Shown: positions 7,078 to 18,247, numbered from the stretch's first letter. The stretch: DNA of 64,000 bases from Desulfobacteraceae bacterium (GCA_027068085.1 JAMOUQ010000017.1:62001-126000), one strand, 5' to 3'. The notes: generated from the letters alone by a model not told the origin. A program made the numbers and translations.

Positions 7078-8531
7078 TGTTTATCGCAGATATCAAGCGG
7101 GTGGTTGACCAGATCAGCCGGGACAAGGGGATAGACAGGCAGATTCTCATCAAGGCCCTGGAAGAAGCCCTTAGGTCGGCTGCCAAGAAGAAATTCGGCC
7201 CCAAAGCGGATATCGAGGCCCAATACAACGAGGAGACCGGAGAGATCGAGGTCTTTCAGTTCAAGGAAGTGGTCGAAACGGTAACCGAGCCCGACCTGCA
7301 GATAAGTCTCGAAGAAGGGCGCCAGCTGGATCCGGAGTGTGAAATCGGCGACAGCCTGGGCACCAAGATGGACACTTCCACTTTCGGCAGGATAGCGGCC
7401 CAGTCGGCCAAGCAGGTGATCATCCAGCGCATGAAGGATGCCGAAAGGGACGCGGTCTACGCCAATTACATCGACCGCAAGGGCGAGATAATAAACGGCA
7501 TCGTCCAGCGTTTCGACCGCGGTGACATCATTGTCAATCTGGGCGGCACCGAGGCCGTGCTGCCTGTCAGGGAGCAGGTGCCGAGAGAGAATTACCGCCG
7601 CGGGGACCGGATCCGGGCCCTCATCCTGGACGTGCTTTACGAATCACGCGGTCCCCAGGTCATTCTCAGCCGCACCCATCCCGATTTCCTGATCATGCTT
7701 TTCAAGACCGAGGTGCCGGAAATCAGCGAAGGCCTGGTGGAGATCAAGGGAGCGGCCAGGGAGCCGGGAAGCCGGGCCAAGATAGCGGTGGCCTCCGAGG
7801 ATTCGGACATAGATCCTGTGGGTGCCTGCGTGGGAATGAAGGGCAGCCGCGTACAGAACGTCGTTCAGGAGCTGCGGGGAGAAAAAATAGATATCATCCC
7901 CTGGCATGTGGATGCCGCCAAGTACGTCTGCAATGCCCTTCAGCCGGCCGAGATATCGCGCGTGATCATCGATGAGGCAAATCGTTCCATGGAAGTGATC
8001 GTCCCGGACGAATACCTTTCGGTTGCCATCGGCAAGCGCGGGCAAAACGTCCGCCTGGCCAGCAAGCTTACCGGATGGCAGCTCGATGTCAGCAGTGAAT
8101 CCCAGTACAGCGAGGCCATGAAAAGCGGCTACGAGTCCCTGATGGCTCTTCCCGGGGTCGGCATCAGCATGGCCGATGCCCTGTTTGAACAGGGTTTTTA
8201 CTCGGCCGAGGAACTTGCCAAGGCCACCGTTGAGGATCTGATCCAGATCCGGGGAATAGGAGAAGAAAAGGCCCAGCAGCTGATCGGAAACGCCCGGGCC
8301 TATCTCGAAAATCTGGCCCGGGAGCAACAGGAACAGGCCGAGGCCCGGCAGGAGGACGAAGACCGGCGGCAGGAGGAGACGGAGCAGGAGACGGACCAGG
8401 AGCCTGAGCCTTCTTCGGACCAGGAGCAGGAGACGGACCAGGAGTCTGAGCCTTTTTCGGACCAGGAGCAGGAGGCGGACGACACGAAGCCGGAGAATGA
8501 TTCTGCCGTCGATCCGGAGCACAAGACCTGA
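7077..8531 (+). CDS. nusA: Transcription termination/antitermination factor NusA
   Basis: NusA binds RNA polymerase and nascent RNA and modulates pausing, termination and antitermination. Domains in order: N-terminal RNAP-binding domain (about 1-125), S1 domain (about 130-200), two KH domains (about 225-345, including GACVGMKGSRVQ and VAIGKRGQNVRLA), and a helix-hairpin-helix segment (LPGVGISMADALFEQGF, then IRGIGEEKAQQLIG). The last 75 residues are very acidic and glutamine-rich, built partly of a 14-residue repeat. The start overlaps the rimP stop. Confidence 0.96.
   Translation: MFIADIKRVVDQISRDKGIDRQILIKALEEALRSAAKKKFGPKADIEAQYNEETGEIEVFQFKEVVETVTEPDLQISLEEGRQLDPECEIGDSLGTKMDTSTFGRIAAQSAKQVIIQRMKDAERDAVYANYIDRKGEIINGIVQRFDRGDIIVNLGGTEAVLPVREQVPRENYRRGDRIRALILDVLYESRGPQVILSRTHPDFLIMLFKTEVPEISEGLVEIKGAAREPGSRAKIAVASEDSDIDPVGACVGMKGSRVQNVVQELRGEKIDIIPWHVDAAKYVCNALQPAEISRVIIDEANRSMEVIVPDEYLSVAIGKRGQNVRLASKLTGWQLDVSSESQYSEAMKSGYESLMALPGVGISMADALFEQGFYSAEELAKATVEDLIQIRGIGEEKAQQLIGNARAYLENLAREQQEQAEARQEDEDRRQEETEQETDQEPEPSSDQEQETDQESEPFSDQEQEADDTKPENDSAVDPEHKT
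8382..8480 (+). repeat. 42-bp tandem repeat inside nusA
   Basis: Two full copies (8382-8423 and 8424-8465) and a partial third (8466-8480) begin GAGCAGGAGACGGACCAG. They encode a 14-residue unit EQETDQEPEPSSDQ / EQETDQESEPFSDQ in the acidic C-terminal tail of NusA. The unit length is a multiple of three, so copy-number change would keep the frame. Confidence 0.9.
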
Positions 8532-8633
8532 AGACGACACCCCCGGTGTGCGGCCAGCAGTTTCAGCCGTCGCATGACCGCAGCCGAACAGAATACCGCG
8601 CAGATCGATCCACATTGCAACTAGGGGGAATGG

Positions 8634-11399
8634 ATGGCTAAGAATAAGAAAAGAGTCTACGAACTTGCCAGAGAGCTGAACCTGACCAACAAGGCCCTGC
8701 TGGAAAAGATCAGCGACCTGGACCTGGGTATCAGCTCCCACATGAGCACTCTGGACGAGGAGACCGAAGCCCGTATCCGCGCCCATTTGCTCGGCGGTCC
8801 GAAGACCGATATGGAAGTGACCCGGGTCAAGCCCACGGTCATCCGCCGGCGCCGGAGGAAGGTCAAGCCGGCCGAAGCGGAGCCGGCCGGGCCGGCCGAA
8901 GAGGCTGAAGCTGAAAAGGAAAAACAGCAGGAGCCTGAAAAACCGGAGGAAGCAGAGCCGGAAAGCGTTGCCGCAATAGAGCCGGAGCCCGAAGCGCCGG
9001 AGCCGGCCGCGGTCGAACCTGAGCCGTCCGAACCCGAGAAGCAGGAACAGGAACCCGTTGCCGAAGACGAGGCCGCAGCAACAGCGGCCGGAGAGGCTGA
9101 AAAAGCGCCTGAAGCCGAAGCGGCGCAAGAGGCTCCGGCCGGACAGAAGACTGCCGAGGAACCGGCGCCGGCTGCTGCGCCGCCTGAAGAGAAGGCGGCC
9201 GAGCCGGAGAAACCGGAGAAACCGGAGAAAGACGTAAAGGAAAAGGCTAAGCCTGTCCGCAAAAAGGCCGAGCCCGCCAGGGCCAAAAAGCGCAAGACGG
9301 CCAAAGATACCCCGGCCAAGATCATCAAGCTGCCCGAGCGCAAGCCGGAGCCGGCGCCGGAAGTTCGGCAGCCGGTCAGGAAAGCGCCGGCGTCGCCTGA
9401 CATGGCAGCCCCGCCACCGCCTCCTCCGGCCCACGAAGGCCGTAAAAAGGGCAAGAAGAAAAAAGGCTTCGACGAGGAGCGCGACCGCAAATTCCTCAAG
9501 AAAAAGATTTCCTTCCGGCGCAAGGAAGTGGTGGAAGGAGCCGCCCTCTACAGCGGCAAAAGGGGCCGCAAGGGCCGCAAGGGCGCCAAGGGCAGAACGG
9601 CTGCCCCGGCCCAGAGACCACAGATAACGACCGCCAAGGCCATCAAGCGGCGCATCAAGATCGATGAAACCATTGTCTTGTCGGATCTTGCCAAGCGGAT
9701 GGGCATCAAGGCCAACGAGATGATAGCCAAGCTCATGGGGCTGGGGGTGATGGCCACGGTCAATCAGACCATAGATTTCGATACCGCGGCCCTGGTGGCG
9801 GCCGAGTTCAATTACGAGGTGGAGAAGGCCACTTTCGAGGAAGAGGCCATTTTGAAGACGGCCGAGGTCACCGAGGACGACCGCCTGGAGCCGCGGCCGC
9901 CGGTGGTGACCATCATGGGGCACGTGGACCACGGCAAGACCTCCCTGCTGGATGTTATCCGCAAGTCCCGGATAACCGCCGGCGAGGCAGGCGGAATCAC
10001 CCAGCATATCGGGGCCTACATGGTCTCGACTTCAAAGGGCGATATCGCCTTTCTGGACACGCCGGGCCATGAGGCCTTTTCGGCCATGCGCTCCCGGGGC
10101 GCCAAGGTGACCGACATAGTGGTACTGGTGGTGGCGGCCGACGACGGGGTTATGCCCCAGACCGTGGAGGCCATCAACCATGCAAGGGCGGCCGGGGTGC
10201 CCCTGATCGTGGCCGTCAACAAGATCGACAAGCCCAATGCCGACCCGGACAAGGTCCAGCGGCAGCTGGCCGAGCTGGGGGTCGTGCCCGAGGAATGGGG
10301 CGGCGATACGATTTTCGTCAAGGTTTCGGCCAAGGAGAAGACCGGCATCGATGAATTGCTGGAAATGATCCTGCTGCAGGCCGAGATTCTGGAACTGCGC
10401 GCCAATCCCAACCGGCTGGCGACCGGTCACGTGGTGGAGGCCAAGCTGGATTCGGGCCGGGGACCGGTGGCCACCGTCCTGGTCAACAACGGAACCCTGA
10501 AAACCGGTGACCCGGTGGTTTGCGGGGTTCATTACGGCAAGATCCGGGCCCTGATCAATGACCGGGGCCAGCGGGTGGAAAAGGCCGGGCCTTCCATGCC
10601 GGTGGAGATAATCGGGCTGTCGGGCGTGCCGGTGGCCGGTGACGAGATGGTGGCCCTGAAGGACGAAAAGGACGCCAAGCAGATCAGCATGCACCGTATC
10701 CAGAAGCAAAGGGCCAGGGAACTGGCCAAGACCAGCCGCCTGAGCCTCGATAAGCTCTACGAGAAGATGCAGCAGGGCGAGGTCAAGGAGCTCAACGTCA
10801 TTATCAAGACCGACGTGGACGGTTCCCTGGAGGCGATCCGGGACTCCCTGCTCAAGCTTTCCAACGACGAGGTCTCCATCAATATCGTCCATGCCGCCAC
10901 CGGTACCATCACCGAGTCCGATATTTCTCTGGCCACCGTTTCCAACGCCATAATAATCGGTTTCAATGTCCGGCCCAACGCCAAGGTTCAGGAGATGGCG
11001 GCCGAGGAAAACGTCGATATCCGCTATCACAACATCATCTACAACGTCATCAAGGAGATCAAGGACGCCATCGTCGGCATGATGGAGTCGACCTACGAGG
11101 AACGCACCCTCGGCCGGGCCGAGGTGCGCCAGGTCTTTCACATTCCGAAGGTGGGCGCCATCGCAGGCTGTTACGTTACCGACGGCAAGATCGAACGCGG
11201 CCAAATGCTGCGCCTGATCCGCGACGGGATAGTCACCTACGAAGGCAAGGCAGCTTCCCTGCGGCGTTTCAAAGATGACGTCAAGGAGGTTCAGAGCGGC
11301 TACGAGTGCGGTATCGGCATTGAAAATTACAACGACATCAAGGTCGGCGACGTGATCGAGTGTTACTACCTGGAGGAGATCAAGCCGGAGCTGGACTAG
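8634..11399 (+). CDS. infB: Translation initiation factor IF-2
   Basis: A 921-residue GTPase that places initiator tRNA on the ribosome and promotes subunit joining. An N-terminal IF2_N helix ([20 protein letters not shown]) is followed by a long Ala/Pro/Glu-rich linker (about 80-300) and a Lys/Arg-rich stretch. A second IF2_N-like segment precedes the G domain with G1 GHVDHGKT near residue 427, DTPGHEAF, and NKIDKPNAD. Domains II, III and C-terminal IV follow. The ATG at 8634 is preceded by TAGGGGGAA. The linker is longer than in many IF-2 proteins but typical of GC-rich deltaproteobacteria. Confidence 0.97.
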   Translation: MAKNKKRVYELARELNLTNKALLEKISDLDLGISSHMSTLDEETEARIRAHLLGGPKTDMEVTRVKPTVIRRRRRKVKPAEAEPAGPAEEAEAEKEKQQEPEKPEEAEPESVAAIEPEPEAPEPAAVEPEPSEPEKQEQEPVAEDEAAATAAGEAEKAPEAEAAQEAPAGQKTAEEPAPAAAPPEEKAAEPEKPEKPEKDVKEKAKPVRKKAEPARAKKRKTAKDTPAKIIKLPERKPEPAPEVRQPVRKAPASPDMAAPPPPPPAHEGRKKGKKKKGFDEERDRKFLKKKISFRRKEVVEGAALYSGKRGRKGRKGAKGRTAAPAQRPQITTAKAIKRRIKIDETIVLSDLAKRMGIKANEMIAKLMGLGVMATVNQTIDFDTAALVAAEFNYEVEKATFEEEAILKTAEVTEDDRLEPRPPVVTIMGHVDHGKTSLLDVIRKSRITAGEAGGITQHIGAYMVSTSKGDIAFLDTPGHEAFSAMRSRGAKVTDIVVLVVAADDGVMPQTVEAINHARAAGVPLIVAVNKIDKPNADPDKVQRQLAELGVVPEEWGGDTIFVKVSAKEKTGIDELLEMILLQAEILELRANPNRLATGHVVEAKLDSGRGPVATVLVNNGTLKTGDPVVCGVHYGKIRALINDRGQRVEKAGPSMPVEIIGLSGVPVAGDEMVALKDEKDAKQISMHRIQKQRARELAKTSRLSLDKLYEKMQQGEVKELNVIIKTDVDGSLEAIRDSLLKLSNDEVSINIVHAATGTITESDISLATVSNAIIIGFNVRPNAKVQEMAAEENVDIRYHNIIYNVIKEIKDAIVGMMESTYEERTLGRAEVRQVFHIPKVGAIAGCYVTDGKIERGQMLRLIRDGIVTYEGKAASLRRFKDDVKEVQSGYECGIGIENYNDIKVGDVIECYYLEEIKPELD

Positions 11400-11400
11400 G

Positions 11401-11688
11401 ATGGTGGTAGGAATATGCATTCTGCGCTTCCGGCTCCACGACTGCCGGTCGCTCAAGGCCAAGCGCCGGGTGGTGAAGGCCATCGTTCAGCAGGTGCGTA
11501 ACAAGTTCAATGCATCGGTGGCCGAGGTCGGTGCCAACGATATCTACCGCCGGGCCGAAATCGGTGTTACCATGGCCGGTTCGGACACCAAGGTCATCAA
11601 CGCCAAGCTGGACAAGATGATAAACATGGTGGACGATTTGAATCTGGCCGAACTGATGGATACGGAGATGGAGATCATCCATCTCTGA
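11401..11688 (+). CDS. DUF503 (YlxP-like) family protein
   Basis: A 95-residue protein starting MVVGICILRFRLHDCRSLKAKR, with the DUF503 pattern (RLH..RSLKAKRRVVK...VRNKFNASVAEVGANDIYRRAEIGV). The fold is ferredoxin-like. The molecular role is unproven, but the gene is constantly found between infB and rbfA, which suggests a link to ribosome assembly or translation. It starts one base after the infB stop, so it is strongly coupled. Confidence 0.93.
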   Translation: MVVGICILRFRLHDCRSLKAKRRVVKAIVQQVRNKFNASVAEVGANDIYRRAEIGVTMAGSDTKVINAKLDKMINMVDDLNLAELMDTEMEIIHL

Positions 11689-11705
11689 AAGGAAAGCAGG
11701 GCAAA

Positions 11706-12062
11706 GTGAAAGCATACCAGCGTGCAGACAGGGTGGGAGGACAGATCCGCAAGGAACTGTCGGCTCTCCTGCACAAGGAGATAAGTGATCCCAGGCTGGC
11801 CGAGGCCACCATAACCGGGGTGGATGTGAGCCGGGACCTGAGGATCGCCAAGGTTTATTTCGTCTCTCTGGGCGGCAGCGCCCAATGCGATACGGTCATG
11901 GCCGGCTTTATCAGGGCCAAGGGGTACCTGAAGAGGATTCTGGCAGGCCGCCTGCGTTTGCGCTACATGCCTGATCTTACGTTTTACTACGATGAATCCT
12001 TCGATTACGGAGACCGGATTGAACGGCTGCTGAGGCAGCTCGATACCGATAGCCATGGATGA
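11706..12062 (+). CDS. rbfA: 30S ribosome-binding factor RbfA
   Basis: A 118-residue KH-fold protein needed for 16S rRNA 5' end maturation. It shows the family features: basic N-terminus (YQRADRVGGQIRKELSALL), ISDPRL, VTGVDVSRDL-like motif (here ITGVDVSRDLRIAKVY), and RLRYMPDLTFYYDESFDYGDRIERLL. The GTG start at 11706 is preceded by AGGAAAGCAGG. The end overlaps the next gene by 8 bp. Confidence 0.95.
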   Translation: MKAYQRADRVGGQIRKELSALLHKEISDPRLAEATITGVDVSRDLRIAKVYFVSLGGSAQCDTVMAGFIRAKGYLKRILAGRLRLRYMPDLTFYYDESFDYGDRIERLLRQLDTDSHG

Positions 12063-13053
12063 TGTCATACGCGCCATACGGGCCGGCGGCAAGGTGCTGG
12101 TGGCCTCCCATGTAAGCCCGGACGGCGACGCCGTCGGTTCCCTGCTGGCAACCGGGCTGGTCCTGAAGGCCATGGGTAAAGACGTTTTCATGTACAACGA
12201 GAGCCCGATTCCGGCGGTATACCGTTTCCTGGAGGCCGTGGACCGGATCGGCCGGGAGCTGGAGCCGGACTTTGCCTGTGACACGGCCATAATCCTTGAT
12301 TGCGGAACACCGGAACGGATCGGCAAGGCCGCGGCCCGGCTTGCGGATATGGAGACGGTTATCAATATCGATCATCACCTGACCAATACCGGTTTCGGCC
12401 ACCTGCAGCTGGTGGACCACCAGGCCTGCGCCACGGCGGAGATCATCTATCGCCTCACCAGCCGGATGGAGGTTGCTTTCGACGCCGCCATTGCAACCGC
12501 CATCTACACCGGTATCCTGACCGACACCGGTTCTTTCAGGTTTTCCAATACCAATGCGGCGGCTTTTGCCATCTGTAACGAGATGGTCCGGCTGGGGGTC
12601 GACCCTTATATGGTGGCCCGCCATGTCTACGGCACCTATTCCCTGGGACGGATCAAGCTGCTCAACCTGGCGCTTGATTCCATCGAGATCTGGTGCGACG
12701 GCAAGCTTTCCATCATGACGTTGACCAGGGAGATGATGAAAAAGACCGGCACCCAGCCCGAAGACGCCGACGGGCTGATAAATTACGCCCGCCGGATAGA
12801 GGATGTCCAGGTTGCGGCCCTGATTCACGAACTGGACGGTTCGGCGGCTTCGGCCGGCAACGGGTTCAAAAGCAGATTTCACGTCAGCCTGCGTTCCGAC
12901 GGCGCGGTTGACGTATCCCGGATAGCAGCGGAATTCGGAGGCGGCGGCCATGAAAGCGCCGCCGGTTTCAGTATTGAGACGACCCTGGCCGATCTCAAAC
13001 TCAGGCTGATAGAGCTGACCGGAAAGATACCGGGGATATGCGCGCCAAACTGA
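12055..13053 (+). CDS. nrnA: DHH-family phosphoesterase, NrnA-type
   Basis: A 332-residue DHH/DHHA1 protein. The motifs ASHVSPDGDAVGS (manganese-binding DxD), LDCGTPERIG, the diagnostic NIDHHLTN and GGGGHESAAGF (DHHA1) are all visible. NrnA enzymes degrade short oligoribonucleotides and dephosphorylate 3'-phosphoadenosine 5'-phosphate. Position between rbfA and truB is the common arrangement. It overlaps rbfA by 8 bp and truB by 16 bp, suggesting one translationally coupled unit. Confidence 0.92.
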   Translation: MDDVIRAIRAGGKVLVASHVSPDGDAVGSLLATGLVLKAMGKDVFMYNESPIPAVYRFLEAVDRIGRELEPDFACDTAIILDCGTPERIGKAAARLADMETVINIDHHLTNTGFGHLQLVDHQACATAEIIYRLTSRMEVAFDAAIATAIYTGILTDTGSFRFSNTNAAAFAICNEMVRLGVDPYMVARHVYGTYSLGRIKLLNLALDSIEIWCDGKLSIMTLTREMMKKTGTQPEDADGLINYARRIEDVQVAALIHELDGSAASAGNGFKSRFHVSLRSDGAVDVSRIAAEFGGGGHESAAGFSIETTLADLKLRLIELTGKIPGICAPN

Positions 13054-13967
13054 ACGGTATCCTGGTGCTGGACAAGCCTGCCGGCATGACTTCCGCAAAA
13101 GCCCTGGCGCAGGTCAAACGCCTGCTCGGGGCGGCCAAGGCCGGCCATACCGGCACTCTCGACCCCTTCGCCACGGGAGTGCTGGTTTGTTGCCTGGGCA
13201 AGGCCACGCGCCTGAGCCGTTTTTTCCTCAGGGGCGACAAGACATACGAAGGCATCATGCGCCTGGGGCTGGAAACCGACACCCAGGATGCCACCGGCCG
13301 GGTGTTGCGGCGCGCTCCGGTGACAGTCCCGGACAGGGGCCGGATCGAGGACGCCTTCGGGCGTTTCAGGGGCCGGATCGAGCAGCAGCCGCCGTTGTAC
13401 GCGGCCCTGAAGCACAAGGGAATTCCACTTTACAAGTGGGCCCGCAGGGGGCAGCCGGTCCGGAAGCCTCCCCGCAAGGTGGAGATAATGGAGTTGCGGG
13501 TGACGGCCGTCGAGCTGCCCTTTATCAGGTTCAGGGTCAGCTGTTCGGCCGGAACCTATGTCCGCACCCTGTGTGCCGACATAGGCCGCTGTCTCGGTTG
13601 CGGGGGGATCTTGCAGTCCCTGCGCCGGACGGCCAGCAGCGGGTTTTCCATCGACGAGGCCATGAACCTGGAAAAGCTCAAGGCCGTGGTTGACACACGT
13701 GGCCCCGAGGCCGTTTCCCTGGTGCCCATGAGCGAGGCCCTGCGTGGGATGCCCATGTTCATGGCCGGTCCCGAGCTGGCGGCCAGGATAAGTGACGGCC
13801 GGCAGTTGACCAGGGCCGATTTGAGCGGTAAAAGCATCCCGGTTCCGGTAGCGGCCAAGTACGGTTCGTTTCTGCGCATCGTGGATGAGCGGCACCGTCT
13901 TCTGGCCGTTGTCAAGACCGGAAAGACCGCCTTGAAGTACGATTATTGTTGTGTTTTTCATCCATAA
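13038..13967 (+). CDS. truB: tRNA pseudouridine55 synthase
   Basis: A 309-residue enzyme that makes pseudouridine 55 in the T loop of tRNAs. The N-terminal GILVLDKPAGMTSA and the catalytic motif HTGTLDPFATGVL (with the nucleophilic Asp) are present, as are KTYEG.M and CSAGTYVRTLCADIG. A C-terminal extension of about 90 residues resembles the PUA-like tail. It starts 16 bp inside nrnA and ends 45 bp before rpsO. Confidence 0.95.
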   Translation: MRAKLNGILVLDKPAGMTSAKALAQVKRLLGAAKAGHTGTLDPFATGVLVCCLGKATRLSRFFLRGDKTYEGIMRLGLETDTQDATGRVLRRAPVTVPDRGRIEDAFGRFRGRIEQQPPLYAALKHKGIPLYKWARRGQPVRKPPRKVEIMELRVTAVELPFIRFRVSCSAGTYVRTLCADIGRCLGCGGILQSLRRTASSGFSIDEAMNLEKLKAVVDTRGPEAVSLVPMSEALRGMPMFMAGPELAARISDGRQLTRADLSGKSIPVPVAAKYGSFLRIVDERHRLLAVVKTGKTALKYDYCCVFHP

Positions 13968-14012
13968 AGAGCAAAACTTAGCTGAAGAGGATCTTTGTAA
14001 GGAGGACGTAAA

Positions 14013-14282
14013 GTGGTATTATCGACCGAAGACAAGAAAAAGCTCATTGACCAATACAAGCTTCACGACACCGATACCGGATCCCCGGAGGTTCAGATTG
14101 GTCTCTTGACCCATCGCATCAAGTACCTGACCGAGCATTTGAAGATCCACAAGAAAGATCATCATTCCCGCCGGGGATTGCTGATGCTGGTGGGCCGTCG
14201 CCGGCGCCTGCTCAACTACGTCAAGAAGAACGACGTCAAGCGTTATCGCGCCATCATTGAAACCCTTGGGTTGAGACGTTAA
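14013..14282 (+). CDS. rpsO: 30S ribosomal protein S15
   Basis: An 89-residue protein, exactly the usual length. It contains [15 protein letters not shown], the [10 protein letters not shown]-type motif ([18 protein letters not shown]) and YL.....RY of S15, a primary 16S rRNA binder. The start GTG at 14013 follows AAGGAGG. It sits in the conserved truB-rpsO-pnp order. Confidence 0.97.
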   Translation: MVLSTEDKKKLIDQYKLHDTDTGSPEVQIGLLTHRIKYLTEHLKIHKKDHHSRRGLLMLVGRRRRLLNYVKKNDVKRYRAIIETLGLRR

Positions 14283-14359
14283 GCGCCAGTGGCCTGGTGG
14301 TTGTGGCGATCAACGGAGAAAGCCGGGGCTGCCAAAGCCATGATAGACACCCGGGCCCT

Positions 14360-14384
14360 GGCGTGGCCGGAAGGCCGCAGCGCC
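14360..14384 (+). other. rpsO-pnp intergenic hairpin
   Basis: GGCC (14365-14368) and GGCC (14373-14376) close a GGAA tetraloop, with an outer GGCG/CGCC pairing (14360-14363 with 14381-14384). It lies 32 bp before pnp. In E. coli this intergenic region carries an RNase III-processed hairpin used in PNPase autoregulation. A comparable role here is inference from position only. Confidence 0.35.
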
Positions 14385-14415
14385 TTTCCCAGACAATTCC
14401 AGGAGAATTTATTTA

Positions 14416-16530
14416 ATGGAAACAGTATTGCAAGCCGAAATAGGGGGCAGACCCCTGACCATCCAGTCCGGCAAGCTGGCCAAGCAGGCCTCTGGATCGG
14501 TGCTGGTCAAATACGGGGAGACGGTCGTGCTGGTCACCGCCGTATCCTCCGACGACCAGCGGGACATCGATTTTCTACCCCTTTCGGTGGAATATCAGGA
14601 AAAGATATATTCCGCCGGAAGAATACCGGGAAACTATTTCCGGCGCGAAATCGGCCGTCCCAGTGAAAAAGAAACCCTGACCGCCAGGCTGATAGACCGG
14701 CCCATAAGGCCCCTGTTCCCCAAGAAATGGCGTTACGAAACCCAGGTCATCGCCATGGTCCTGTCAATGGACCAGGAAAACGATCCCGATGTTCTGGCCA
14801 TGGTGGGCGCTTCGGCGGCCCTGACCATTTCCGACATTCCCTTCGAGGGCCCCATCGCCTGCGTGCGGGTGGGCCGGATCGACGGCCGGTTCGTGGCCAA
14901 TCCTTCCCTGGCCGACACCGAAAAGAGCGACATCAACCTGATAGTCGCCGGTTCGCGGACCGGGGTGGTCATGGTCGAAGGCGGAGCCGACGTGGTCTCC
15001 GAGGCCGACATGCTGGAGGCCATCTTCTTCGGCCACCAGGCCCTGCAGCCCCTGATCGATATCCAGGAGAAACTGCAGGAGGCCCTCGGCAAGCCGAAGC
15101 GGGAATTCGATCCTCCCCAGCCTGAACCCGAGCTCAAGGCCAGGCTGGAGCAGATGGCGGCCGAGCCCATCGGCAAGGCCATCGTGATCCCCGAGAAGGT
15201 CAAGCGCAGCCAGGCCCTCAAGGAGGCCAAGGCCGTGATTTTCGAAAGCCTGGGCGAAGAGTACGCCGAGCGCAAGGCCGAGGTCTATGAGATTCTGGGC
15301 GATATACAGAAACAGGCCTGCCGCGACCTGATCCTCAAGCAGGGGCGCCGGATCGACGGCCGCAGGTTCGATGAGGTCCGGCCCATCGCGTGCGAGGTCG
15401 GCATCCTGCCCCGCTGCCACGGCAGCGCCCTGTTCACCCGCGGCGAGACCCAGGTGCTGGGGGTGCTCACCCTCGGTTCGGGACAGGACGAACAGCGGGT
15501 GGAGACCCTCAGCGGCGAGGAGAACCGGCCCTTCATGCTCCATTACAACTTTCCGCCCTTTTCCGTTGGCGAGGTCCGGCGTATAGGGGCTCCCAGCCGG
15601 CGCGACATCGGCCACGGCGGGCTTTCCACCCGGGCGCTGGAAAGGGTGCTGCCCGACCGCGGTGACTTCGATTACACCATCCGGATAGTCTCCGAGGTGC
15701 TGGAATCCAACGGTTCGTCTTCCATGGGTACGGTATGCGCCGGCACCATGGCCCTGATGGACGGCGGGGTTCAGATCAAGGCCCCGGTGTCCGGTATCGC
15801 CATGGGACTGGTCCAGGAAGGCGACCAGGTGGTGATCCTGTCCGACATCCTGGGCGATGAAGACCACACCGGCGACATGGATTTCAAGGTGGCCGGAACG
15901 AGCGAAGGCATAACCGCCCTCCAGATGGACATCAAGATTCACGAGCTTTCACGGGACATCCTGGGAAAGGCCCTGGAACAGGCCCGCAAGGGCCGGCTTC
16001 ACATCCTGGAACGGATGCTGGAGTGCATCCCGAGTCCCAGGGGCGACATTTCTCCCTATGCTCCCAAGATAATGACCATTCACATCAACCCGGACAAGAT
16101 CCGCGAGGTTATCGGACCCGGGGGCAAGGTGGTCCGCGCCATCCAGAGCGAGACCAACACCCGCATCGAACTCCAGGATGACGGGTCGGTCAAGATCGCG
16201 GCTCTCAACGAAGAAGACGGCCTGGCGGCCAAGGAGCAGATCGAGGCCATTGCCCTGGAGCCTGAAGAAGGCGTCATCTACGAGGGCAAGGTGGTCAAGA
16301 CCACCGATTTCGGAGCCTTTGTTCAGCTGGCCCCGGGAACCGAGGGCCTGGTGCATATTTCCCAGCTGGCCAACCGCAGGGTCAACAAGGTGACCGACGT
16401 GGTCAAGGAAGGTGACGTGATCCGGGTCAAGGTGTTGGAAGTATCTCAGGACGGGCGTATCCGCCTGAGCCTCAAGGCCGCCGTCAAAGAGGAAAACCAG
16501 CGCCGTGGTAAGAAAAACCGTCCTCACTAA
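14416..16530 (+). CDS. pnp: Polyribonucleotide nucleotidyltransferase (PNPase)
   Basis: A 704-residue phosphorolytic 3'-5' exoribonuclease of the RNA degradation machinery. Two RNase PH-like core domains (about 10-220 and 310-540, the second with [21 protein letters not shown] and [16 protein letters not shown]) are followed by a KH domain ([21 protein letters not shown]) and an S1 domain ([28 protein letters not shown]). The start ATG follows AGGAGAATTTATTTA. It overlaps the peptidase gene by 26 bp. Confidence 0.97.
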   Translation: METVLQAEIGGRPLTIQSGKLAKQASGSVLVKYGETVVLVTAVSSDDQRDIDFLPLSVEYQEKIYSAGRIPGNYFRREIGRPSEKETLTARLIDRPIRPLFPKKWRYETQVIAMVLSMDQENDPDVLAMVGASAALTISDIPFEGPIACVRVGRIDGRFVANPSLADTEKSDINLIVAGSRTGVVMVEGGADVVSEADMLEAIFFGHQALQPLIDIQEKLQEALGKPKREFDPPQPEPELKARLEQMAAEPIGKAIVIPEKVKRSQALKEAKAVIFESLGEEYAERKAEVYEILGDIQKQACRDLILKQGRRIDGRRFDEVRPIACEVGILPRCHGSALFTRGETQVLGVLTLGSGQDEQRVETLSGEENRPFMLHYNFPPFSVGEVRRIGAPSRRDIGHGGLSTRALERVLPDRGDFDYTIRIVSEVLESNGSSSMGTVCAGTMALMDGGVQIKAPVSGIAMGLVQEGDQVVILSDILGDEDHTGDMDFKVAGTSEGITALQMDIKIHELSRDILGKALEQARKGRLHILERMLECIPSPRGDISPYAPKIMTIHINPDKIREVIGPGGKVVRAIQSETNTRIELQDDGSVKIAALNEEDGLAAKEQIEAIALEPEEGVIYEGKVVKTTDFGAFVQLAPGTEGLVHISQLANRRVNKVTDVVKEGDVIRVKVLEVSQDGRIRLSLKAAVKEENQRRGKKNRPH

Positions 16531-17764
16531 CGGGGTCAAGATCGTATCCAAACAGATGCCCCATGCCAGGTCGGTCTCCATGGGGGTGTGGGTAAGTGTC
16601 GGCGCCAGGGACGAGTCCGAGCAGGAAAGCGGCCTGTCCCATTTCATAGAGCATATGATCTTCAAGGGCACGTCCAGGCGCTCTGCCTTCCAGATCGCCA
16701 AGGAGTTCGATGCCATCGGCGGTCAGACCAACGCTTTCACCTCCATGGAACATACCTGCTATCACGCCCGGGTGATCGACTCCCAGCTGGAAACCATGGT
16801 GGAGATCCTCTCGGACATCTTCCTCAATTCCCTTTTCGATCCGGCCGAGGTCGAGCGCGAAAGACCGATCATCTGCCAGGAAATAGGAATGGTGGAAGAC
16901 TCTCCCGAGGAATACGTTCACGTGCTGTCGGGCCACAACCTCTGGGGCAGCCATCCTTTGGGCCGTTCGATCCTGGGTTCCAGGGAAAACGTCATCCGTT
17001 TCGATGCCGGCACCATCAAGGAGTTTTTCCGGCGTTTCTATCATCCGGAGCGGATCATCGTCTCGGTGGCCGGCAACGTGGATCACCGGCGCTTTGTCGA
17101 CCTGGTGGGACCGGCCTTTGAAACCATTTCCTCCGGCGGCCCGTTGCCGCCCCGGACCACCCCTGTGGTCAGGGCCCGCATCCGGAGCCACCGCCGGGAA
17201 CTGGAGCAGCAGCATATCTGCCTGGCGACCCTGGGCCTATCGGTTACCGATCCCCGCCGATTCGCCTTTTCCCTGCTCAACACCATTCTGGGCGGAAACA
17301 TGAGTTCGCGGCTTTTCCAGCAGATCCGCGAGCAACGCGGCCTGGCCTATTCGGTCTACTCGTTCATGACTTCCCATGTCGATACCGGCATGTTCGGTGT
17401 CTACACGGGGGTCGACCCCCGTTATACCGGGGAGGCCATCGACCTGATGGTGGAATCGCTGCGCAACCTGAAGAACGAACCTGTGAGCGCCGACGAGCTG
17501 CGGGACGCCAAGGAATTTACCAAGGGCAATCTCCTGCTGGCCGCCGAAAGCGTCGACAACCAGATGGTCCGGCTGGCCCAGAACGAATACCATTTCAAGC
17601 GCTACATACCCCTGGACCAGGTGGTGGAACGGATCGAAGCCGTAACGGCAGAACAGATAATGGATCTGGCCGGGTATTTGTTCCGGGCCGAGCAGACCGC
17701 CCTGACCCTGCTGGGCCCGGCCGAAGACAGGCCGGCCTTCAGGCAGCAGCTGGAAACGGTTTAG
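16505..17764 (+). CDS. M16 family zinc peptidase
   Basis: A 419-residue pitrilysin/processing-peptidase relative. The inverted zinc motif HFIEH (about residues 46-50, in [13 protein letters not shown]) with a downstream Glu is intact, so it is likely active. The C-terminal half shows the [28 protein letters not shown] signature. An M16 peptidase directly after pnp and before dut is a common arrangement. The substrate is unknown. GTG at 16505 lies within the 3' end of pnp, giving a 26-bp overlap. Confidence 0.93.
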   Translation: MVRKTVLTNGVKIVSKQMPHARSVSMGVWVSVGARDESEQESGLSHFIEHMIFKGTSRRSAFQIAKEFDAIGGQTNAFTSMEHTCYHARVIDSQLETMVEILSDIFLNSLFDPAEVERERPIICQEIGMVEDSPEEYVHVLSGHNLWGSHPLGRSILGSRENVIRFDAGTIKEFFRRFYHPERIIVSVAGNVDHRRFVDLVGPAFETISSGGPLPPRTTPVVRARIRSHRRELEQQHICLATLGLSVTDPRRFAFSLLNTILGGNMSSRLFQQIREQRGLAYSVYSFMTSHVDTGMFGVYTGVDPRYTGEAIDLMVESLRNLKNEPVSADELRDAKEFTKGNLLLAAESVDNQMVRLAQNEYHFKRYIPLDQVVERIEAVTAEQIMDLAGYLFRAEQTALTLLGPAEDRPAFRQQLETV

Positions 17765-17788
17765 GCGGCGGCCGGCCGGAAGATCTCC

Positions 17789-18247
17789 ATGCGAAACGAA
17801 ATCAGAATCAGAATCAGAAGATTGCGGCCTGACAGCGATGCCGATATTCCCCTGCCGCGATACATGACCGATCAGGCCGCCGGCATGGACATCCACGCCG
17901 CCGTCAGCCTGCCCCTGGTGTTGGAGCCGGGAAGGATCGCCCTGGTTCCCACCGGGTTTGCCATCGCCCTGCCTGAAGGTTTCGAGGCCCAGATCAGGCC
18001 CCGCAGCGGCCTTGCGGCCAGGTTCGGAGTCACCCTGGCAAACAGCCCGGGCACCATCGACGCCGACTACCGGGGGGAAATCAAGGTGGCCCTGATCAAT
18101 CTGGGACCGGCCGCCCATACCATCAACAGGGGGGACCGGGTGGCCCAGATGGTGATCCAGCCGGTGTGCCGGGGACGCTGGGAGCTGGTCGATTCCCTGG
18201 AAGAGACGGCCAGGAACGGCGGCGGGTTCGGGCATACCGGCCGCTGA
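17789..18247 (+). CDS. dut: dUTP diphosphatase
   Basis: A 152-residue trimeric dUTPase that converts dUTP to dUMP and keeps uracil out of DNA. The five family motifs are present in order: [41 protein letters not shown] and the C-terminal NGGGFGHTG. The gene starts 24 bp after the peptidase. Confidence 0.95.
   Translation: MRNEIRIRIRRLRPDSDADIPLPRYMTDQAAGMDIHAAVSLPLVLEPGRIALVPTGFAIALPEGFEAQIRPRSGLAARFGVTLANSPGTIDADYRGEIKVALINLGPAAHTINRGDRVAQMVIQPVCRGRWELVDSLEETARNGGGFGHTGR

Noticed and set aside
8382-8480. Regular direct repeats that might suggest CRISPR
   Set aside because: The units are contiguous without spacers, in frame with nusA, and encode an acidic peptide repeat.
7644-11483. Long minus-strand open frames opposite nusA and infB
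   Set aside because: Low-complexity, Arg/Leu/Gly-rich translations that mirror the repetitive plus-strand codons. nusA and infB fully explain the region.
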